Assembly (NCBI GenBank): GCA_963770375.1
Contig: CAVYPM010000008.1
Location: 124,001-188,000 of the forward strand
DNA length: 64,000 nucleotides
Reading direction: 5' to 3'
Origin: DASVBE01 sp963770375
GTDB lineage: Bacteria; Actinomycetota; Actinomycetes; Streptosporangiales; Streptosporangiaceae
Under the pieces are notes generated by a model. That model searched no databases. It saw nothing but the letters and a program-made list of their open reading frames with translations, and had not been told where the DNA came from. The translations under genes and the position numbers were made by a program. This document shows, piece after piece, positions 52,001 to 60,734 of this stretch (position 1 is the first letter of the stretch; each line of letters opens with the position of its first letter).

Positions 52001-53394
52001 GTCAGCGGGCGCTCGACCTGCAATCCGGCGCGGGCGGCCGGCTGCTCGATCGCCCGCGCCAGCTCGTCGCGGTCCATCGGCCCGACCAGCACGTGGCTGG
52101 CGCTGACCAGCGCGGCCAGCGGCGGGTAGGAGGCAAGCGGGCCGTAGAAATCGGCGCGCAGCGACACCACCACCAGCGCCCGCCGCTCGGGGTCGCCCGC
52201 CGCCGCTGCCAGCTGCTCGGCGAACGCGGCACGCTCCTCCTCTCGCTCGCACAGGGTGAACAGCTCCTCCAGCTGGTCGACCGCGATCACCAGCCGCTCC
52301 CCAGGCGCCAACTGCCCGGCCACGTCGGGCAGCCGGTCGCCGGCCAGGGCCCGGGTCAGCTCGGCATTCGGGTGGGTGCCCGGCCGCAGCAGCACCTGCC
52401 GCCACTTCTCGCTACCCGGCAGCGCGCCGGCGCTCAGTGCGGGCAGCAACCCGGCGCGCAGCAGCGACGACTTGCCGACCCCCGACGAGCCGAGGATCCC
52501 GGCCAGAGGCGACTCCACCAGCCGCGCGAGCAGGTCGGCGATCAGGCGCTCGCGGCCGCAGAAATACTCCGCATCGGCGCGGTCGAAGAACGCCAGCCCC
52601 TTGAACGGGCAGACCTCGAGCGGGACGCCGCGGGTCACTGTCACGGTCCCGGTGCCGTCCAGGGACGCGTCGTGCCCGAGGATGGCGCGCTCGAGGTCTT
52701 GCAGCGGCCGGCTGGGTTCCAGGCCCAGTTCCTCCCGCAATAGCTCGCTCGCCTGCCGGTATGCCGCCAGCGCGTCGGCCTGCCGCCCGGCCCGATACAG
52801 CGCGAGCATCAACTGCCCGCGCAGCCGCTCGGCCAGCGGGTTGGCGGCGATCAGCGATTCGATCTCCCCGACCAGCTCACCGTCGGCACCCAGCGCCAGA
52901 TCGGCCTCGATCCGATCCTCGACCGCCACCAGCCGCGCTTCCCGCAACCGCTCGATCTCACCTTGCGCGAAGGGCTCGTACGCGAAATCCGCAAGCGGCT
53001 CGCCCCGCCACAGCCCAAGCGCCGTGCACAGCCGCTCCCTGGCCCTGGCCGCATCGCCACTGGCCAGCGCCCGCCGCCCCTCACCGCCCAGCGCCTCGAA
53101 CCGGACCGCGTCGACCTGCCCGGGCGCGGCCGCCAGCCGGTAACCCCGCCCCTGCGTCACGATCACCCCGGCGCCCAGCGCCTTACGCAGATGAGAGACG
53201 TACACCTGCACGGTCTTAGCGGCGGTCGCCGGGGCCCGCTCCCCCCACAACTCATCGACCAGGCGGCCGGTCGACACCGCCTCGCCACAGCGAAGCACCA
53301 ACACGGCCAGCAACGCCCGCTGCTGCACGGCGCCAAGCGCCAGCGGCTCGCCGTCCCGCGCCACCTCCAGCGGCCCGAGTATCCGGAACTCCAC
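49024..53394 (-). CDS. BTAD regulator - STAND ATPase - membrane helix - WD40 propeller protein
   Basis: A 1456-residue protein. N-terminal OmpR-type winged helix plus BTAD domain (FRILGPLEVARDGEPLALG, then YVSHLRKALGAGVIVTQGRG, about residues 1-245) as in AfsR/SARP regulators. Next an nSTAND ATPase (about 270-600): Walker A GILGSSGVGKSSLLRAGLL (about 300-318), Walker B LVIAVDQLEELF (about 368). One membrane helix VLAAIVALMLVAVAGSVVAL near 675-695, then WD40 repeats to the end (LAVSPDGHTLAV, LTYSPDGRAVAST, VSLGFAPNGTLATGT). The topology would put regulator and ATPase inside and the propeller outside, a one-protein signalling device. GTG at 53394 precedes the conserved EFRILGPLEV; an upstream frame extension is non-conserved. 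No frameshift. Confidence 0.88.
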   Translation of the reverse strand: MEFRILGPLEVARDGEPLALGAVQQRALLAVLVLRCGEAVSTGRLVDELWGERAPATAAKTVQVYVSHLRKALGAGVIVTQGRGYRLAAAPGQVDAVRFEALGGEGRRALASGDAARARERLCTALGLWRGEPLADFAYEPFAQGEIERLREARLVAVEDRIEADLALGADGELVGEIESLIAANPLAERLRGQLMLALYRAGRQADALAAYRQASELLREELGLEPSRPLQDLERAILGHDASLDGTGTVTVTRGVPLEVCPFKGLAFFDRADAEYFCGRERLIADLLARLVESPLAGILGSSGVGKSSLLRAGLLPALSAGALPGSEKWRQVLLRPGTHPNAELTRALAGDRLPDVAGQLAPGERLVIAVDQLEELFTLCEREEERAAFAEQLAAAAGDPERRALVVVSLRADFYGPLASYPPLAALVSASHVLVGPMDRDELARAIEQPAARAGLQVERPLTEALVADVAGEPGGLPLLSTTLLQLWRARDGRVLRYDSYRASGGVRGAVARLAEDAYNQLGKDERRIARGLMLRLASGEDGTLARRRVPIGELERITGASPVLAKLTDARLLTVSDGEAELSHEAVLREWPRYRAWLDEDRIGRRLHAHLTTAARDWDTRGRDAADVYRGARLAAALEWKAAHEQELTQAEGAFLDASRAVADRAQRRLRMVLAAIVALMLVAVAGSVVALVNQQRASDQARVALARQLGAEAVNEPQLDLAMLLAREAVNLDRSPQTEGTLLATLQRDPAVIGTFALPVESAPQLAVSPDGHTLAVSHFLINKYGLVEPNVSLGEIRFYDPRTRALKLAPVPHFGGVQPPVYSSDGALLAYPTDNDPPSIAVRDAHTLAPLARLKFDPFQAARLALDIAHASIVIAPDGRTAYCAYRVYDLTRSFGKAPGATYLTRWSLPSGRRLSTTRIDPGAVLAVRLTDAGARLLVVDAHRISTFDASSVRRLRSAAITPAPAAPSAAAISPDGGTVAVGSPTGQVWFVDPSTGHTRPGTGAHGSAVTSLTYSPDGRAVASTGADNNVTIWDPRAARPAHVLTVPAEQVQYVAFGPDGTTLYTSSLGGVLLAWDLTGDRSFGRRFPLGGGSPCCRAVLPPAPPLAVSPDGSTFAVRLGTSTVGLFSAHTLHQRASFTIGPKGTMITALAWSPTQPVLAVAGYSGLVQLWRVDGTPRLARSLTGLSAVPGTPEAIQALTFSPDGQLLAASDSSRPVTKGVLGANLGHYKEHFAALAIWRASTGKLVVPKDLGVGPGLSGALAFSRDGKLLAVSRPDGSVVVLDPVTGQARRTLHPFGADETVSLGFAPNGTLATGTRGGIVQLWTLASGDQIAGPVPVAAGPVTSIAADPAGQRFATTGGQDGTVKLWSSATLEQEGAALTTEQGAAATAAFEPGGKDLLVVDDHGNGFTWPASLAAWEQRACAVAGRNLTRAEWTRYLPGQPYTRVCP

Positions 53395-53496
53395 AGCTAG
53401 CCCCCCTACCGGCCTGCTACGCGAATCTAGCAACCGGCCTGCCCGGCGGCCAGCGGCAACGTTGCTGGCAGCCAGGCGATCATGCTGCCGCACCGG

Positions 53497-53808
53497 TCAG
53501 GGCCCGACGTAGCCCTCGGCCGCGAAGACATTCATCTCCGCGTTGCTGTACCGCGCGCCCGCCGGAAGGCGATACGACAATGCCTGCCACTCCTGCGCCT
53601 CCGCCTGCCTGAGTTCTGCCAGCTCCGACGCCCGCAGCGGCGGCAGGATCGGCGGCAGTGCCCTCGAGCCCTGGTCGGCAGTGGCCACGGTCACCGCCCT
53701 GGCGCCGGGCTGAGCGCCGACCGCCTGGGCGCCGGCCACCGCCGCCGCAGCCACCGCCGCCCCCGCCAGCCCGAGCCCGATAAACCTGATTCGACGCTGG
53801 ATGAACAT
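53497..53808 (-). CDS. Small secreted protein, 103 residues
   Basis: MFIQRRIRFIGLGLAGAAVA starts a classic signal peptide: basic RRIR, a hydrophobic core to about residue 30 and an Ala-x-Ala-type cleavage region near AGAQAVGAQ. The mature part (about 70 residues) has LPPILPPLRASELAELRQAE, EWQALSYRLPAG and SNAEMNVFAAEGYVGP. No family is recognised. AGGAGG lies six bases before the ATG. It sits 102 bp upstream of the BTAD-STAND-WD40 gene on the same strand and could supply an extracellular partner for the propeller, an inference from position. Confidence 0.65.
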   Translation of the reverse strand: MFIQRRIRFIGLGLAGAAVAAAAVAGAQAVGAQPGARAVTVATADQGSRALPPILPPLRASELAELRQAEAQEWQALSYRLPAGARYSNAEMNVFAAEGYVGP

Positions 53809-54464
53809 CTCTGCCTCCTGCGAATCGCCGACCCCCCCGTGGGATCGGATTCGCCTCTCACCGTGCAACCCGCCAGCCAACGGCCGGTTAGCTGCGGTAA
53901 GCCCGCGGTTAATACGCCGAACCCGGCGCCGTGGCCAGCCGGTCACCCGCACCCGGCCCAATGGCGGGCACCGTGCCAGATGAGCGCGCCCTCTGATGTG
54001 AGCAGGCGCTTCCTGGACGAAGAAGTCGTCGTTGCGCCCGGCTACCCCGGTCCCGCGGCCCATTCACGATCGGGTCAGTGAAACAGCCACAAACTGCACC
54101 AAGACACCAACCACGCGGCCGGCCACAGACGAGCTTGCAGCGCGCAGCGAGCATCCCAGCTAGGGCGGCACACCAGAGTGGCCACATGCCCGGCTCACGA
54201 AGCTCTGGGCTTCCCTGCAGAGGCCAGCCCGGATGGTGATCAGCAGCAGGAACCTTGCCCGCATGCCCCCACCGGAGACGGCAACGGGCGAGCGCTGTCC
54301 GCCCCGAAAGGAACCTGGGCGCTCGATCACGCGTCAAGCTCGTCCAAGCGGCCGTCCCGCGGTGGCAGACGGCACCATCCCTGGTCGCACAGGACCGATG
54401 AGACAGACCTCCCGCGGGATAGCTCGGCGCGGTCCGCCAGATCACCGCGCCGTCCCCAAAGTTG
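53809..54464. other. Right part of element 2, no gene
   Basis: About 650 bp with no trustworthy frame; long frames on both strands are GC-driven and have no start with a ribosome site. It ends in the conserved right-end sequence of the element family. Confidence 0.5.
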
Positions 54465-54483
54465 TGCCTCAGTTTGTGTCTCA
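54465..54483. promoter_or_regulatory. Heptamer pair left of att repeat 3 (first copy TGCCTCA)
   Basis: TGCCTCA at 54465-54471 and TGTCTCA at 54477-54483, again at 12-bp spacing, 88 bp before the core. One base of the first heptamer differs from the others. Confidence 0.55.
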
Positions 54484-54570
54484 TTCGCCTCTGTCCACCG
54501 GCGGCCACCTCGGTCGTGTTCGGGCAGGTCACGGACGGTGGCGGACGCCAGTGAACACGGGCCAGCATTG

Positions 54571-54624
54571 TTGGAAAGCGTGTTGGGGGCAACCCCTCAG
54601 GAGTTCGAATCTCCTATCCTCCGC
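54571..54624 (+). repeat. att direct repeat 3
   Basis: 54 bp identical to the anticodon-to-discriminator part of tRNA-Ser, ending at TCCTCCGC; the CCA and flank differ (TCTTCTGACC). Preceded by GCCAGCATTG, shared with repeats 2 and 4 (4 with one change). Confidence 0.93.
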
Positions 54625-54794
54625 TCTTCTGACCAGCGGCGATGCGTTGCCCTGCACAGCAGGCGGCAGAGCCAGAAAGGCGATATGCCGCTAGCAGGAT
54701 GGCTGGTCCCGGTCCACTACCTGCGCAAGGATGTCTCCTTCCCCCAAGCCCGCACGACCCGCCCAGCTGGGGCGCGGTCGCTGGATGCGGCCGG

Positions 54795-56036
54795 TCAGAT
54801 GCTCCACAGGGCCTGGGTGGGGGACAGGCGGGCGGCGCGGATCGCCGGGAGCAGGCCGGCCAGGGCGCCGATGAGCATGGCGGCGGCGATGCCGCCGGCC
54901 CACGCCTCGGGGGGAATGACGGTGGCCCAGCCCTTGTGCCGGGCGTAGACGGCGGTGGCCGCCGCGCCGGCGCCGACGCCGGCGATGCCGCCGATGGCCG
55001 CGAGCAGGGTCGCCTCGGACAGGAACTGGATGCGGATGTGGCCCTTGGTCGCGCCCAGGGCGCGGCGCAGCCCGATCTCGGAGCGGCGTTCGAGGACGGA
55101 GATGACCATGATGTTGGCCACCCCGATCGCGCCCACCAGCAGCGCGACCGCGCCCAGGCCCAGGAACAGGGTATTGAACGCCTCCTTGGTCTTGAGCTGG
55201 GCGGTGAGCGCGGCCGACGTCTGGGACACATTCACATAGGACGGGTTTTCCGGGTTGGCCTGGGCGGCCAGCAGGTTGTCCACCGCCCGGACCTGGCTGG
55301 TGGCGGCTTTGACGTAGATGGTGGAGGGATGCCCGTCGAAGCCCAGGTACTTCTCGGCGGCCGGGTAGCCGATCAGAACACTGGCGTCGATGTCGGGGGC
55401 CAGCACCGCGGGCTTGAGGATCCCGGTGACGTAGAACCACATGCCGCCGGCCCAGATCCGCTCGCCGGGCCAGATCCGGTCGATGCCCATCCGCTGCGCG
55501 GCCGCCGCGCCCAGCACGCAGACGGGTTCCCGGGCCGTGGCGGCGCTGAGGAACCTGCCCTGCGCGAGCGAGGTGCTGGCCACCCTAGGCAGGCGCAAGG
55601 TGGCGGCGTCCACGCTGAGCGCGTTGGTTTCGATCGGGTTGATGTAGGGGGACTTGTAGGCGTTGACGCCGTTGACCTGCCCGGTGTCTTGCACGGCGGT
55701 GACCCCGGGCAGCCGGGCGATCATCCCCGGGGCGGGCGTGGGCAGCTCGGCGGTCCCGCCGGCGAAGGTCTGCCCGTTCTGGACGGTGAGCAGGTTGGTG
55801 CCCAGCGCGGCGATCTCGGCGTTCAGCCCCGCCGCCGACGAGGACGACAATCCGAGCACCGCGACGATCGCGGCCACCCCGATCGCGATCCCCAGAGCCG
55901 ACAGCGCGGCGCGCAGCTTGCGGGTGGCCAGCCCCACCGCGGCCAGCCGGGCCAGGTCGGCGATCCGCAGCCCGGCCGGCGCCGGCGCCGCGGGCGCCGG
56001 CCAGCCCGGCCCGGCGGCAGGCGTTGCCGTGGTCAT
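54795..56036 (-). CDS. MacB-type ABC transporter permease
   Basis: A 413-residue FtsX/MacB-fold permease. An N-terminal membrane helix (LRAALSALGIAIGVAAIVAV, about 43-62), a large extracytoplasmic domain, then three C-terminal helices with GLGAVALLVGAIGVANIMVI, the cytosolic ERRSEIGLRRALGATKGHI coupling segment, and LLPAIRAARLSPTQAL. The ATG overlaps the ATPase stop (ATGA). With the adaptor and ATPase it forms a pump that mechanically expels drugs, peptides or lipids. Intact. Confidence 0.92.
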   Translation of the reverse strand: MTTATPAAGPGWPAPAAPAPAGLRIADLARLAAVGLATRKLRAALSALGIAIGVAAIVAVLGLSSSSAAGLNAEIAALGTNLLTVQNGQTFAGGTAELPTPAPGMIARLPGVTAVQDTGQVNGVNAYKSPYINPIETNALSVDAATLRLPRVASTSLAQGRFLSAATAREPVCVLGAAAAQRMGIDRIWPGERIWAGGMWFYVTGILKPAVLAPDIDASVLIGYPAAEKYLGFDGHPSTIYVKAATSQVRAVDNLLAAQANPENPSYVNVSQTSAALTAQLKTKEAFNTLFLGLGAVALLVGAIGVANIMVISVLERRSEIGLRRALGATKGHIRIQFLSEATLLAAIGGIAGVGAGAAATAVYARHKGWATVIPPEAWAGGIAAAMLIGALAGLLPAIRAARLSPTQALWSI

Positions 56037-56911
56037 CGGCCCTGCTCCTGCCCGGCCCGCGGCCGGGCCACCAGCCGCTCGCCCGCCTCGCCGCTGTCGG
56101 CGGCGATCCGCCCGTCGAGCATCTCAATCTGCCGGCGCATCCGGGCGGCGATGGCCTGGTCGTGGGTGACCACCACGATCGTGGCCCCGCGGGAGTTGAG
56201 GTCTTCCAGCAGGTCCAGGATCGCGGCGCCGGTGGCCTGGTCCAGGTTCCCGGTGGGCTCGTCGGCCAGCACGATCGCGGGGGAGCCGGCCAGCGCCCGG
56301 GCGATCGCGACCCGCTGCCGCTCGCCCCCCGACAGCCGGGTCGGCCGCACGGACAGCTTGTGGCCGAGCCCGACCCGCTCCAGCGCGGCCGCGGCCCGCT
56401 CCCGGCGCTCGGCGGCGCCGTATCCGGCATACAGAAGCCCGCCGGCCACGTTGGCCAGCGCGGTCTGCTGCTCGGCCAGGAAGAACTGCTGGAACACGAA
56501 CCCGACCGACCCGGCCCGCAGCCCGGCCAGCTGCCGGTCCGACAAGGCGGCCACGTCCAGGCCGGTAACCCGCACCGTGCCGGAGGTCGGCTTATCCAGG
56601 GTGCCGGCCAGGTGCAGCAGCGTGGTCTTCCCCGACCCCGACGGGCCCAGCACCGCCACCAGCTCCCCGGCTCTCACCGTGAAGCTCACCCCGGCCAGCG
56701 CAGTCACCGGCGGCGACCCCGGGTAGATCTTGGTCACCGCCTCCAGTTCCAGCACCCGTGCCTGGCTGTCGGCCAGGGACGGGACCGTGCCAGAAAGCAC
56801 GACCGGCCCGCCGCTCATGACGCCGGCACCACGACACGCTGCCCGGCGGCCAGACCGCTGCCCGGTCACCTGGACCATCCCGGCCGCATCATCGAACAGG
56901 CCCGGTGTCAC
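56033..56911 (-). CDS. MacB/LolD-type ABC ATP-binding protein
   Basis: An ATPase with Walker A GPSGSGKTTLLH, signature LSGGERQRVAIARAL, Walker B IVLADEPTGNLD and H-loop VVTHDQA. The ordered start is a GTG at 56911 overlapping the adaptor stop (GTGA), but the first 52 residues are not conserved, and an ATG at 56818 or a start nearer VLELEAVTKIYPG is also possible. Coupled by overlaps to both neighbours, forming an adaptor-ATPase-permease operon. Confidence 0.9.
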   Translation of the reverse strand: MTPGLFDDAAGMVQVTGQRSGRRAACRGAGVMSGGPVVLSGTVPSLADSQARVLELEAVTKIYPGSPPVTALAGVSFTVRAGELVAVLGPSGSGKTTLLHLAGTLDKPTSGTVRVTGLDVAALSDRQLAGLRAGSVGFVFQQFFLAEQQTALANVAGGLLYAGYGAAERRERAAAALERVGLGHKLSVRPTRLSGGERQRVAIARALAGSPAIVLADEPTGNLDQATGAAILDLLEDLNSRGATIVVVTHDQAIAARMRRQIEMLDGRIAADSGEAGERLVARPRAGQEQGR

Positions 56912-57983
56912 CCGTACCAGGCGATGCCGGCCGCCCGGACGACCACCTCGACCGCATACCCGCCCGGCCGGGCCACCAGCGCCGCCACCGGCACCGCCAG
57001 CACGTCGCGCACCCGGCTGGTGGTGATGTTCACCGTCACCGGCGCCTGGTCCAGGTGCCCCGCCGCCCCCGGATGGCGCAGCCGCACCTGCACGCTGATC
57101 TTCGCCGAGCTGCCATGCCCGGTGGCGACCCTGCCGACCGACCAGATCACCCCCGGCGTCACCGACCCGTCCGGCAGCGTGATCGTCACCGGATCGCCCT
57201 TGGTCACCTCCGACTGGCTGGCGGCATCCAGGCTGATCGACACCACATGCCGGGCCGAGGTCGCGGAAAACACCGGCCCCGACGCCGCGCCGCCCAGCGA
57301 CGCGCGCACCGCGGCCACCCGCAGCGCCCGCGGCTCGAACACCGCCTGCCCCAGCGGCAGCGTCCCGGTCTGCTCCAGCCCCAGCTTCGCCTGCAACTGC
57401 TCCAGCCCGTACCCGGTGTCCCAGGAGAAGTAATCCCAGCCCAGCCCGGCGATATACCCGCTGCCCGAATACCCGAGCCGCACCAGGTCACGGTTGAGCT
57501 GGGCCACATCCGCCCCGCGCACCCCCTCCGCCAGCTCCCGCCAGGCCGGCACCCTCCCGTACAGCAGGTAGGCCGGCACGCCATTGTCCGTCCGGTACAG
57601 GACCTGGCCCTGCCGGATCAGCCGGCCCGCCGCCGGCAGCCAGGTAAACGCCCCAGGCGACCCCGATGAGCCGGCGAGCCGGAAGAGCCGGACGACGGCA
57701 CGCTCACCGTGTAGGACCCGGCATACCCCAGCGTCGCGCTCAGCGTCGTCTGCGCCGACAGCGTCTCCCGCCTCACCGTCGCGGTCGTGGTGCCATACAG
57801 GCCGCCGCCATTCCCCGGGCCAGACCGGCCGCGGGCGCCGAACCCGCCCGCCAGCCACACCGCGCCCGCGGCCAGCACCACCACACCGGCCACCGTGACC
57901 GTCACCCACCGGCGCCGGCTTCGCCAGCCGACCGGACTCGGCGAACTCGGCACGTTCGCTGGTCGCCGGTGTTGTCCTGGCAC
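56908..57983 (-). pseudogene. Periplasmic adaptor-like (MacA/PG-binding) protein, frameshifted
   Basis: The first frame has a membrane anchor (VTVTVAGVVVLAAGAVWLAG) and VRRETLSAQTTLSATLGYAG; the second, joined near 57660, has AFTWLPAAGRLIRQGQVLYR, a peptidoglycan-binding-like ADVAQLNRDLVRLGYSG, GYGLEQLQAKLG and the barrel VTITLPDGSVTPGVIWSVGR. The join SGSSGS to GAFTW lacks one base. Repaired, it has about 358 residues. Actinobacterial adaptors of this type pair with MacB-like pumps. The GTG start at 57983 is read in the first frame; an ATG at 57987 is in the other. Confidence 0.85.
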
Positions 57984-58058
57984 TCATAGCATCTCCCGCA
58001 GGGCCGTTCCGCTCCTCGTTGTACGTGGGCGACGGGTTCCATTACTTTGAGCCGCTGT

Positions 58059-58668
58059 TCAGCCGGGCCGCCCCGGGCGGCTCAGCGGAACCCCTATGCC
58101 TGGGGGCAGCCCGCGGTCGCATTCGTTCATCTTGTTGTCGATCTGCGGCGAATTCGGGTCGAAGCCGTGTACATGGACCAGATTGAAACCCCAGCCCGCC
58201 GCGGAGTCGTAGGTGGGGTCAGGCCAGTTCGGTATGCCGTGGGAGCGCATGCACCGGGCGAATCTCAGCATGGCGTTCAGGTCCTTCTGCGACTGGGTCT
58301 GGGTCAACTGGCCGCCGTTCGGGAGCAGGTGTGCGCAGTCGTTCTGGGCCGCCTGGTACTGGGAACTGCTGACCCCGAGCTGCTGCAGGCTGACCTTAGG
58401 CAACCCGCTAGCCAGCTCATTGCTGCTGTCGGGGTCGGGGTACTTCGGCACCCCGTGCGAGCGCATGCAGCGGGCGTAGTCGATCCCTATCTGGGAGTTC
58501 GCTGACCCTCCGCGCATTCGATGAGCCGCCGGAGCCGGTGGATGACGGGCTGCCGCTGCATGCCGCCGCCAGCAGGGCCAGGGCGGCCGTGGCGATGATG
58601 GCGGCCGCGGCTCGCGCTGGCCGCGGCCATGCCCGCCGTGGCCGCATGACGCGGGTGCTGTCGTTCAT
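58059..58668 (-). pseudogene. CMRSHG-repeat lipoprotein, frameshifted
   Basis: MNDSTRVMRPRRAWPRPARA leads into a hydrophobic stretch and the lipobox LLAAACSG. After STGSGGSSNA the frame breaks near 58515; the second frame has two copies of a cysteine motif, YARCMRSHGVPKYPDPD and FARCMRSHGIPNWPDPT, with further cysteines in NDCAHLLP and NECDRGLP. One extra base explains the break. This family of lipoproteins accompanies adaptor/MacB operons in actinobacteria. The four cysteines could bind a ligand or form disulfides outside the membrane; function unknown. First gene of the pump operon. Confidence 0.8.
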
Positions 58669-58837
58669 CATGCCCTCCTCGGGGGCTGGGTCGTGGCTGC
58701 GCTCGGCCGCCGGTGCGCACCGGGACTAGCTGGTTACGCGTTCATGGGCTGCTCCGCCCGGAGTGGTCCGCGGCGCCACGGCCCTCCCGGTCTAGCAGGC
58801 AGCCGATGACAGGAGCCGAACACTGGTTGTTAGGCCG

Positions 58838-59518
58838 ATGTCATCCGGGCAGGCGCACAATGTGCAGGTGCGGGTGCTGGTCGTGGAGGATCACGTCGCG
58901 CTGGCCAACCGGATCGGCGAGGGCCTGCGCGACGCCGGTTTCGCCGTCGACGTGGTCTACGACGGCGCCGCGGCGCTGGAGCACACGGCGAGCACCGGCT
59001 ACGACGTGGTCGTGCTCGACCGCGACCTGCCGGCCGTGCACGGCGACCGGGTCTGCCGCCGGCTGGTGCGCGACGGCTCGCCCAGCCGCATCCTGATGCT
59101 GACCGCGGCCGCCGACGTCGAGGACCGGGTCGACGGGCTGGAGCTGGGCGCCGATGACTACCTCGGCAAGCCGTTCGCCTTCGGGGAGCTGATCGCGCGC
59201 ATCCGCGCCCTGGGGCGGCGCGGACCCGGCTCGCCCGCGGTCGTGCAGCGGGGTGACCTGGTGGTCGATCGCGCGCGGCACCGCGCCAGCCGCGCCGGCA
59301 TCCCGCTGACCCTGACCCGCAAGGAGTTCGGCGTGCTGGAGTGCCTGGCCGGCGCGGACGGCGCCGCGGTCAGCGCCGAGGAGCTGCTCGAACACGTGTG
59401 GGACGCGCACGCCGACCCGTTCAGCAACACGGTCGCGGTGACCGTCGGGCGGTTGCGGCGCAAACTCGGCAACCCGCCGCTGATCGAGACCGTCGCCGGC
59501 GTCGGCTACCGGCTGTGA
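58838..59518 (+). CDS. OmpR-family response regulator
   Basis: A 226-residue regulator: acidic pocket VVEDH near the start, phosphoacceptor aspartate in VVLDRDLPAVHGD, switch residues in ILMLTAA and the conserved lysine in YLGKPF; OmpR winged helix LTLTRKEFGVLECLAG to SNTVAVTVGRLRRKLG and TVAGVGYRL. ATG at 58838; conserved sequence begins at VRVLVVEDH, so a GTG seven codons on is possible. Divergent from the lipoprotein operon with 169 bp between, the expected target. Its stop overlaps the kinase start (GTGA). Confidence 0.93.
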   Translation: MSSGQAHNVQVRVLVVEDHVALANRIGEGLRDAGFAVDVVYDGAAALEHTASTGYDVVVLDRDLPAVHGDRVCRRLVRDGSPSRILMLTAAADVEDRVDGLELGADDYLGKPFAFGELIARIRALGRRGPGSPAVVQRGDLVVDRARHRASRAGIPLTLTRKEFGVLECLAGADGAAVSAEELLEHVWDAHADPFSNTVAVTVGRLRRKLGNPPLIETVAGVGYRL

Positions 59519-60716
59519 GCAGGCTTCTCAGCGCCCGGTCGCGGCTGACGCTGCTCTACACGTCGCTGTTCACCCTCGGCGGGACCGCGCTGGTACTGAT
59601 CACCTACCTGCTGGTCGCGCACACCTTGCACCCCACGGCGACCCCCACGATCCCGCCGGCGATCCAGCAAGCTCTCGAGCGGTGCCTCCAGGCGGCGCAG
59701 ACAGGCGCCCCCGGCGTCATGCAGAAGTGCGCCGCGGTGTATGCCAGCGGTGTCCAGGCCGGCGCCGCGGCCCAGCGCAGCACGACGCTCACCCACCTGC
59801 TGACCTACTCGCTGCTCAGCCTGGCCGGCGCCACGCTGATCGCCGCGGCCGCGGGCTGGATCGCCGCCGGGCGCATCCTGCGCGCCGGTGCACCGGCTCA
59901 CCGCAGCTGCCCGCGCGGCAAGTGAGCAGAACCTGTCCCAGCGCATCGCCCTGCAAGGCCCGCGCGACGAGCTGCGCGAGCTCGCCGACACGTTCGACAC
60001 CATGCTCGAACGGCTCGACCGCGCGTTCACCAGCCAGCGGCAGTTCATCGCCAACGCGAGCCATGAGCTTCGCACGCCGCTGACCGTCATGCGCACCGCG
60101 ATGGACGTCGTCCTCGCCAAGCCGGAGCCGACGCGCGAGGAGCTGGCGTCGATGGCCGCCGAGGTCCGCCAGGCCGTCGATCACTCCGAGCGGCTCATCG
60201 AGGCACTGCTGGTACTGGCGCGCAACGATCAGGCGCGCGCCCTCACCGACCCGCTGGACCTGGCCGCCATCGCCGAGGACGCACTCGAGGCACGTACCGC
60301 CAACGGCATCATCACCACTACCGCCACGCTCGGCGAAGCCCCGGTGACCGGCGACCAAGTGCTGCTCGAACGGCTCGTCGCCAACCTGCTCGACAACGCC
60401 GACCGCTACAACATCGCGGGCGGCACCGTCACGATCTCGACGACCGCCCACGACGCGGCATCCGTCCTGCGCGTAGTCAACACCGGAACGGTAGTCCCCG
60501 CCGACATGGTCGAACGCCTGTTCCTGCCGTTCACCCGGCTCGACGACCGCACCCGCCACGACGGCTTCGGCCTCGGCCTCGCCCTCGTCTCATCGATCGC
60601 CGCGGTGCACGGCGGCACCGTGACACGCCACCGCCGTCCCCGCCGGCGGCCTCGACGTCACCGTCCGCCTCCCGCGACGCGACAACGCCGTTAAACCGGC
60701 ACCGGCCGCCACCTGA
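59515..60716 (+). pseudogene. Sensor histidine kinase with two frameshifts
   Basis: Frame one: membrane helix LTLLYTSLFTLGGTALVLIT, an extracytoplasmic loop of about 90 residues with two cysteines, and a second helix LLSLAGATLIAAAAGWI. Near 59890 an extra base shifts the frame; HAMP-like LTAAARAASEQNLSQRIAL, H-box QFIANASHELRTPLTVMRTA, N-box LLERLVANLLDNADRYN and GFGLGLALVSSIAAVHGG follow. A second extra base near 60625 replaces ATAVPAGGLDVTVRLPRRDN with an arginine-rich tail. Repaired end at 60716. The cognate regulator overlaps upstream. Confidence 0.85.
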
Positions 60717-60734
60717 ACGCCCGCGTCCCACCGC

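Larger units (their letters stand above)
48660..54624. mobile_element. Integrated element 2 of the tandem array (about 5.9 kb)
   Basis: Lies between att repeats 2 and 3. Almost all of it is a single gene for a BTAD-STAND-WD40 protein plus a small secreted protein. The right junction has the conserved heptamer pair and about 100 bp of end sequence shared with elements 1 and 3. No integrase found. Confidence 0.75.

Noticed and set aside
49024..53394. STAND-WD40 protein as an antiphage (Avs/nSTAND) system
   Set aside because: It carries a BTAD DNA-binding domain and a membrane helix and no nuclease, protease or other effector, so a regulator is the simpler reading.
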